From Rostrohypoxylon terebratum (taxonomy: Eukaryota; Ascomycota; Sordariomycetes; Xylariales; Hypoxylaceae): DNA of 39,378 nucleotides. Where the stretch lies: contig MU386024.1 of assembly GCA_022497145.1 (NCBI GenBank), forward strand, positions 1 to 39,378, given 5' to 3'. A program made the translations under genes and the position numbers. The notes under the pieces were generated by a model. That model saw only the letters and a program-made list of their open reading frames with translations, made no database searches and was not told the origin of the DNA. Shown here in pieces: positions 31,681-39,378 of this stretch; the first letter of the stretch is position 1, and the number at the start of each line of letters is the position of its first letter.

Positions 31681-31730
31681 TAGTTGACGAACCAATCCAA
31701 TGCGATTGGATTGGATTGGTTCGTCAACTA
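31681..31730. repeat. Perfect 21-bp hairpin
   Basis: The 21 bases at 31681-31701 are exactly complementary to 31710-31730, with an 8-base loop GCGATTGG. The inner stem is built of CCAAT/ATTGG units and the outer end is TAGTTGAC/GTCAACTA. It is noncoding. It could be a fold-back element or the precursor of a small RNA. Confidence 0.9.
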
Positions 31731-32210
31731 AGACCGACGGAGCGAAGTTTGGGGGTCGCAAGGGAAATTTGCGAAGTTGCGCCGCGCCTCAAATTGATGA
31801 CAGCTTCAAATGTTCTTTGTAGCTTCTTAGCACCTGGGCACTTAAGAATCTATTAAGAAACCATTTGGGAAAGGTTGAGATTGTGAAAGTTGCATGTCCC
31901 CAGTTAAGCTCCAGTCGGAAATGATTGGATTATCCGTCCTTCCCCGGGCTGTCCGGTCTAAAACAAGCGGGGCATTCTGTGGGGTAGAACGAAGTCAAGC
32001 GGTGGAATGGAAGCTCAAAAGAAGCAGCCAAGCTGTTAAGGCAAAGGTTATTTTATTTCGTATCCAGTGTTTTTTTCTACTCCTCCCACCCATTTGGGGG
32101 GCATAAAAGCCATGTGGAAGGCAAGGGCTTATTAATGGCGGGAATGGAACATTATATGGGTCTTACCAGGGATTTAACGGGTATCCATGTAAATGAAATG
32201 TATGGATGGT

Positions 32211-32249
32211 ACTAGGTAGGTACTAGGTAGGTAGGTAGGTATGGATGGA
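32211..32249 (+). repeat. ACTAGGTAGGT / AGGT / ATGG simple repeats
   Basis: Two copies of ACTAGGTAGGT run into AGGT and then ATGG units. Confidence 0.7.
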
Positions 32250-34015
32250 TGTACGTCGTACTTACCTAGTAGGAGTAGGTACATTCTTTTTCTCCAGGCT
32301 ACCCGGACCCAGCGATCCCAGCAATCGCATCAATTGCCACTCCCCCCTTCTTTCCCATTCTGCGCATCGTACGTCGTACATACATCCGCCTTATCCAATC
32401 TAAGTCTAATACTATGTATTCTGTCAATCCTCGCTAGTATTTTCACCATTCACCATTCATTCTTCACCATTCACTACTCCATTCTCAAAGTGTTGGAACG
32501 TTACCGGTCATCTACAGCTTTACTTCTTACCCAATACTCAAGCATAAAGAAAACTACCTTACCCAGCCTGTACGTCGATCAATGATCAGCGGTTTCTTCC
32601 CGTGGGCAACCAGCCGCAGCCATATGAACTTACAGCTCTTTGCTGTCGTATCGAACGAGACTTGATTAATATGATTACGGGATTGAAAAAAGAGTGCCTC
32701 TCTTCTTCGAGCCGTCCTGAGTCTTAAGGCTCGTCGGCATAAGAACGGCTAAGATACTCGGATAGTAGTAGATATTCGAACGAAGGGAGTGTAACGACGA
32801 ATAGTAAGCTCGGTTATTCTCTCTATCCCCAGTCCGAGTTTATCTACATACTGTAGGTTGCCTAGATTACATACCCAGGTAGGTAGATTACCTATATCTA
32901 GATTACCTGAGTTGGAAAGGTAGGAGAGGTCAAAGAGGTTTAAGGATTACCTAGAACGATTTGCTCGTACGAGAGAGTAATCATGAGCTACGACCTAGGT
33001 CCTAGGTAGTAGGTACTGCTATCCTAATCACTTCCAAACAATAGAGGGATAAGTGCAGTGCCCAGACGGGCCAACACTTTTTACCAAATTATCCTGTTTG
33101 CTACCATTTAACATGCCTGGTGTTAGACTACCCCTATCCTACTGAAACGGAGGGCTTACTAGTTTGTGGTAGTCTCGCAAATCATGGCGGCCCGTTGCCT
33201 AGTGCTGTGTCCTTCGTGTCTTTGTAGGGCCAACACATGCCCTTAAAGGCTAACATGCTGCTCTACCTAGGTACACGCCACCACCTGAAGCAAGATCGTG
33301 TGTCGTGTGGTGTTGTGTTAGCCCAAGTCCAACCATTTGCTCTCGGTGCCTACGGAAGCCCCATTAAGATCATTGCTAATAAAGCAATGCTAGGAATATT
33401 AACGTCCATATGCTGCACATTACATGTTATGATTAGGGATATACCTCCTCATTTAGCTTCCGAAGACCCCGCCTTTGTAATCCTCATCCTTCGAATAACA
33501 ATCTACCTCGGGCATTGTACAATAACATCATCATCCCACAATCTGACAAAGCTTACAGGATCTCGTCGACTCACAAAAGGTCCCCATCCCCATTCACGCC
33601 ATCCACGCGCCTCGAGGTGATCCGAGGGGTGCCTGTGTGTACCTACCTACCTGTCTGCCTGTCTGCCTGTGTGTGCCATCCGCGAGGACACGGAAAGGTG
33701 CCTAACAACTATGTCTCTGATTATGGGGCTACGTGTGTACGTATGTATCTCGGACTTCGGTGAGACAATCCCCTATTTGTCTTTCCAATCAGCCATACCT
33801 ATTCCCCCTCTTATCAAGGATTGCCTACCTACCTATTCAAGATGATCGGGAAGACTTCCAGCCAGTATTAGTAGTTCTTGGACGTGGTGCCGAAAGCTCG
33901 GAAGTTGCCTGTTTTTAATTTGACCAGCACGCCACACCAAGGTTCCCCGGCGACAATATACTACACTGCGCTGCACTGCACGGGCTGCTTCCCAGAAACC
34001 CACGATGCAGCTACT

Positions 34016-34039
34016 TATGTATGTATGTATGTATGTATG
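34016..34039 (+). repeat. (TATG)6 microsatellite
   Basis: Six exact TATG units. Confidence 0.9.
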
Positions 34040-35016
34040 GTGTCGATACCAAGATACCTATACGGGGGTGACATGCCTATCTTATTGTTGGGAACGAAAA
34101 GAGCGGCCAAACGTCTCCCTAGCCCGAAACTTGCATCCGCGCAAAGTCTATCCTCCCGGACAAGTTTGTCTTTCTCCATTGGCCATGCCCCAGCCGGAGT
34201 TGCGGTGAGATGTCTGAGGCTGCAGAAATTCAGCCGCTCTTTGTTGGAAAATACAGTGTCTGGCTTGGCCGGCAAGATATTTTGCCAAAGCGGCATCGAG
34301 AAAAAAAGATCATAGCTTTCCCGCCAATAGATGACGGTTCGACAGTCTGTCGCATCCTACCTGCGGTGATCAGGGGTCGAGCTCCAGCATGCTCGTCCAG
34401 GACTGGCTGAGCTGAGATTGCAGGTTGCAGATTTTTGCCTCGAACAAGTACGCCACGGTCTAAATTGGGAAAGCAATTCCTTGCTTCTTTCGTCAAGCTG
34501 CGGGAGGGCACGCGTTGCATATGCACGTCACGATCGATGGTGAAGTCACTAGCATATCGTTCGATAATAGTTACCATGGAACCCTCAGGGTTCTGCGAGG
34601 TCGAAATGTTCTTATCTAGTAGTTTTGCTCGAAGGATGGACCCCCCTTATGCCGCTCCGTGGGGTACGCTTCATTTAAGAACTAAAGGACTTACTACGTA
34701 CCTCGCCAACGCGACGCAGACTTTGGGTTACTTCTGCATCTAACAGGTAATTCCTAGTACTAACGTATGTTTCGCCAAACATGTCCATTTATCGGAGATA
34801 TTCCAGCTTCAGAAGGAGATTATGGATGCTCTGACAAGCTCTTGTGTAGCAGCCGACTTGGCAGACGACGGAGGCGTTTTCAAAAAATGGCGTATCGTTA
34901 CGGTCCCGTGCAGGTTCGCATTCCAAACCAGGCAGCTATGCAGATGGGAACATGCACCATGCCGTTTGGAGAGGGGACAGGTCCCCTGCCAAGCCTATAT
35001 CCGATTCCCAAAATGT

Positions 35017-36978
35017 TTATCTCCCCAAAATTTTCCTCTCTGCGAGTCGAGTCGGCACAAAGACGGCGAGGGTGAAGAAGAGACTAAGTTCGTTTCCAAT
35101 GTCACCACCCGAGTCACCGATCAGCTTGGCAGCGACACCGGTATACCAGGTTGTCGCCATTCCAAGAATAGCTATAGGCCAAGTCAGTATCAAAGTGCCA
35201 TCGAGAAAAGTGACCGTAGCACCGACCTCCAATTATTCCGCAGAGCAAGGCAGGCCCGCCAGCCCACCCGGCTGGTAACATCTCAGGTTTATCCCAAGCT
35301 TCCAAGACATAGTTGTCGAATGAGCCACCGCGGAACACGTAATGTTCTGTTACTAGACAGACGAAAACTGCGGTTGCATAGTAACCCAATAAACTGAGAA
35401 AGTTTTGAAGGAACACCAGGAGCCGATCACTGCCGGCCAAGCTCAAGGCGACAACCGCCGCGAAACAGATCAACGTCCAGACGAACCTCGGCACAACCGC
35501 CAGCTTTCGAGTGGACAATTGAATCGACAGACTTGCACTATACATCGACGCGCAGTTCAGACCAATAGCCGTAAATATCAGCAGAAACAGCATCAGCTTG
35601 GCTAACCCTTTGGGATAGACCATGGTTTGGACCAGAAACCCAATCCCTCTTTGGTACTGCTCATTCCATATTTCGTTATGCGGTAAAGCCGAAGCGGCAA
35701 CAGCTCCTATGACGGCACAAAGACAAGTTGGGAGAACTCAATGCCGGTTAGCAACAACCTAGACGAGCTCGGGCGTGGCAATTGGACTCACGGAGACCTA
35801 GGAAAGTGATTATGAATACGTTTATCTTCGGGATGGTAGCCGGATATTCGACATAGAAGTCGGACACATATCCCGCGCAGCAAGCACTACAACCATATAC
35901 AACGCAAAAGAAGGACAGTGCTGCTCCTGAACCCGTGGGACCGGTAACGGATGCCGGAGTAGAGAGGTCGGAGAATCTGGCGATTTCTCCCAGCATGATC
36001 AAGAACATGACCAGGAAAATGAACCAGGTATACTTCATGAACCGATAGCATGCTGTTAGGCCGAAGAACGAGAATACCAGACTCGCTATGCTGCATATCA
36101 CAACGCCAACAGCAGTCCCGACCTTGCCGTCGGAAAAGGCGGAGAGCGCTTGTCCTCCTGTTATCGAACCAGATGCACACCACCCGATTTCCTGGATTAC
36201 GTTAAGGATCGCGATAACCTTAGCCGGGTACCAGCCAAGGGAATATCGGCAGATGGAAACCTGACGGAGTCCCATTGGCGCTCCCATCGTTGCGCACCAG
36301 CCCTACAGCAGAATAAGCCTGTAAAGTCTTATGGGGTTTGGCATAGGAAGGCCTACAGTTACCGTGGACCCGGCGATCGAAGCGAAGATAATAATCAAGA
36401 TGCTCTGTCGCAAGTCTAGACCTAACTCCCAGCCCAAGAAACCGGTAGCGAAGGAGCTGAGGTTCACTGTCACAGCGAAAGTTAGTGTTCGCTTCTTCGT
36501 GGAGTCCGGAGACTCTGCGTATACCCCAGGGACATGTAATCTTCCACCAGTTCCGAACGAATCAGGGCGTCTCGACCCCTAAGGTAGATGAAATCCGAAA
36601 ACAAAAGAACTCTCGATTATACATACTACAGCCACCAACCCAGAAGCCAAACATAGACTACAGTCTAGTCAACATACTCCTCTTCCCAATTGTCCTTGTA
36701 TTATTGTACCATTATCATTCAGGGGGGGTTCGACTGACCAATTGACCTGACCATCCGGCGTAAAACGGGTTTCTTTCATCTGGCAATCGGCGCTGGATGC
36801 TGTGTCCCTCGACGCTGAGCTTTCGATCGAGGGCATCTTCATAATGTCGCAGCCTTGCTAGAAAGCCCGTCTTGTACTCGGATTGCGACCGTGTGGGGAT
36901 CTCTTCGCTGGATGAATCAGTCGTAACCCCTACAACCGACACCTGGTTCTTCTCCTCGTCGATCATCGCGGGGTTCAT
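35017..36978 (-). CDS. NCS1-family purine/cytosine-type permease, apparently frameshifted
   Basis: A plasma-membrane nucleobase:cation symporter of the Fcy2-like branch. Inferred exons are about 36739-36978 (cytosolic N-terminus, ending GHSIQRRLPDERNPFYAGW), about 36357-36512 (FAVTVNLSSFATGFLGWELG, two hydrophobic helices), 35792-36302 (GWCATMGAPMGLRQVSICRY, then SLGWYPAKVIAILNVIQEIG) and 35017-35736 (LLPTCLCAVIGAVAAS and later helices). Together they give about 540 residues, normal for the family. Donor GTGAGT and branch GCTAACC support intron 3 (35737-35791). Donor GTAGGC and acceptor TGTAG support intron 2 (36303-36356). The intron 1 junctions are uncertain. In exon 4 the frame breaks at 35226-35232 (minus GGAGGTC): the upstream frame carries helices to LLCGIIG, while the next helices (TLILTWPIAILGMATTWYTG to the end) lie one base out of register. 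One surplus G restores the register. It may be a recent pseudogene or an assembly error. Confidence 0.8.
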
Positions 36979-39378
36979 GTCGGATATTTCTTGTGTGGTA
37001 TAAGGTGGCGGTCTCGAATAGATGTGTTGAAAGAATGAAGAACCAACATTCCAGTTGCCTCCGCCGTTTCGAATCAGGGACAACCAGCCATACAAATATG
37101 CCTCTTCTTTATTTTCCTCATCCACTCATGATCCGCCGATCTAGATATTCATAGATAGGGAACAAGACAACTGAGGAGCGCCGTAGCACAGAAACTTGTG
37201 TATCTAAGTGATGGCTAAGTCACGTCTAGGCCGTACATAGGCCATACATAGGCGGACAACTGCGGTGAGCCGAGACATTCTGTGCCTCCTGGCAAGGGAA
37301 GGCCCATGTAAATCTCCCCTCTCGACATCACGGTGGCTTACAAAACCCAAGGGAATCCTTGATTACATCTTTGCTTCTTCCCGGTTGCTTGCATCATCAA
37401 CATTATTAACCGTTCTATCGATAGGATGGGAGAGTGCCCGCGTCGGATAGCTGCATGAGGATGAAGCTTGTCGGCTGGGAGCCCGGATTTGGTGTTAAGA
37501 GTCGAGGTGCCGTTCGTGCCGTTCGTGCCGGTCGCGGATTGGCGATAATTACAGGAGGACAGCGTTCTCGAATCACGGGGAGCGGACTGGTCTGCCCTTG
37601 CTTCGACAAGGAGAACCTGGCGATGCCGCGCAACATCGGTTAACCTTTCACACTGCCGAGAGGCCTGTCAAATTGGCAAGACAGGTCTTCCGACGGGATC
37701 TTCGTGGTCGGTAACCCTTGAAATACGTATTTGTACGCACTCGGCCGCGGACTTTAGGGTGCTAGTGGGGGTCGATAGGGGCGGGTATGGGTATTGTACA
37801 AAGTCGGGCCTTCCTCTTGGCTAGGCTGAGGATATACTCTGACAGGTCGCTCTTGATCAGATCAGGGACGACGTAGAGGAGAGCGCTTGTGTTATCTATG
37901 GCGTCGTTGCTTCCGATCGGTGTATGGGGTAGGTATAGGCTCGGGAAAAAAGGGACGCTTCAGCAAGTGCTATCTGGAGATCGATATCGGTCGGGATTGC
38001 CTTCGTTCTTTGATAAACAAGTAAGTGATTACTCGTCTATGGTATTCTCTTTTAGGGTCGTAGTATACTGGGTGGTTAAGGTAGGTTGGTTGATAATGTA
38101 TTATCGGTATGCGATCTCCCCTTTTCAAGTTGCACTTATAGGCGCTAATTCTGCGCATGTTAGCCCTACAGTGGTTAATGACGTTAATGACAGTGCTCTT
38201 TCAAACCTCTTCCCCCCTATAACACCCACTATCTTTCAGTTGTTAGTTGCCCTAGAGCTAACCTCGTAATTCACCATTCTATGCCCCTAGGCGATCTCTT
38301 TGTAGCACCCTGATGAAATACTCGGACATCGCAGTGTGCAGAGGTAACAGAGTTCTCTACAAAGATGATGAGTTTAACCTAGTTATCTAAACGTTAATAC
38401 TGCGAAAACGATATGAAATCGATATTATCTGGTGTATCTGGTGCTGCGCTTAGGGAAGGGGCGATAACAACTCTATTCTACAGCATATTCGTTCCTTCAC
38501 CCATCGCTCCTATTGACAGGCTTTGTAGCGCACAAAATATTCTCTTTAGTTGCCGAAGAAGAGCTAGATTCCCACATTACAAAATTTCGCCCTCTGCTCC
38601 CCGTCTCCTCCACCACGGAAAAAAACTAATGTTATCGGCCCTGGGAGCATTGAAGCCTAGGAATATTAATCGAAAGGTTAAGCGCCTACACATCCTGCCG
38701 CTCTAGAAGTTCTTTCAGTGCAGACCTTGACTGGAGGTGCGAAATCTCTGAACTCATACCTACCCCCAAACCTACCTACATCTATGAAAAAAGATATCTA
38801 CCTACTACGGTTCACATATGGATAATGATTAGGTCTATAGCATATTTTGGGACATTCTTTTACATTCTCTTAGCATCGGATGATCACCTATTCTACAAAT
38901 ATTTCGCGTGATCACTACTAACAGGGCTACCCTCTGCGATGACCTTTGGAGAAATGTCCGATGATTTCCAGAGCCTCTTCCCACTGTAAGGTGTGAACGA
39001 CCTGTGGCAGAGAGCCCTGGGGCTAATCTCGAATATGTAAGTACCTAATAGCCGTGGCTACTACGGATAAGTACTTACCGGTATAGTATGATACCAGACT
39101 AATATAACGTGCCTACCTAGTATGCATTAGAGACCCATTGGACGAAAACGGCAGTCACGCCAAAGGATAACATTAAACATTGAACATTAAATATCATGGA
39201 AGACTCCGCAGGGCACAAGGCCACAGCAATTTTATTTACGTTTGTCCAATACCTCAGCCACTCACACTGCAGGGCATCACATCATTAAGCTAACATACCA
39301 GTATGCGCACATACCAGGTGCGGTCCACTTACCATTTTTGACAAATCCTTAATATCACCACCACCTTCAAAATTTAAT
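36979..39378. other. Spacer at right end
   Basis: No supported gene. The permease frame is open upstream of 36978 to an ATG at 37125, a possible alternative start. Frames at 37889-38269 and 38413-38706 have no family features. Confidence 0.4.

Larger units (their letters stand above)
31731..35016. other. Long gene-free spacer with microsatellites
   Basis: No supported gene. Open frames here are short or biased. It has CCTAGGT/GGTA-rich patches (32211-32249, 32876-33010, 33263), CACCATTCA repeats (about 32443-32475), a CTGTCTGC run near 33650 and the (TATG)6 tract. Confidence 0.45.

Noticed and set aside
37889..38706. Two plus-strand frames (126 and 97 codons) near the right end
   Set aside because: One lacks an ATG start; neither shows family motifs, membrane topology or splice partners.

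Overview
The window is nuclear DNA of a filamentous ascomycete (Pezizomycotina). The genes are split by short introns of about 55-140 bp with GTAAGT-like donors, CTAAC-type branch sites and AG acceptors. The protein families are typically fungal, and coding is sparse relative to long AT-rich spacers. The class cannot be fixed from sequence alone; Leotiomycetes or Sordariomycetes would fit. I support ten protein-coding genes and rebuilt most exon structures by hand.

Left part (1-7720): no recognisable gene. It contains a roughly 1.8-kb segment (1548-3326), GC-rich in its middle, packed with consecutive stem-loops. Four of the best share a CTGG, CTGGA or CTGGT loop, and one stem is a perfect 15-bp duplex. 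This is the most unusual structure in the window. Short telomere-like TTAGGG repeats follow near 4.4 kb.

Middle-left (7721-14397): a bZIP transcription factor (minus); a RluA-type tRNA pseudouridine synthase (minus) sharing a 345-bp divergent promoter with a hotdog-fold thioesterase (plus); and a Gfo/Idh/MocA oxidoreductase (minus) whose stop codon lies 9 bp from the thioesterase stop. A Gal4-type CGG-N11-CCG site lies upstream of the oxidoreductase.

Centre (14398-25073): a 160-bp Tc1/mariner-type MITE flanked by TA, a second candidate inverted-repeat element, a secreted eight-cysteine GPI-anchored protein, a GFA/CENP-V zinc protein, a DUF1365 membrane-associated protein, and the transcription coactivator MBF1.

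Right part (25074-39378): the replication licensing factor Cdt1, with a cluster of MCB (ACGCG) elements upstream as expected for a G1/S gene; a small uncharacterised proline-rich ORF; a long gene-free stretch with microsatellites and a perfect 21-bp-stem hairpin; and an NCS1 purine/cytosine-type permease that appears to carry a single-base frameshift in its last exon.

There is no gene cluster with an obvious shared pathway. The genes are mostly housekeeping or regulatory functions scattered among repeat-bearing spacers.
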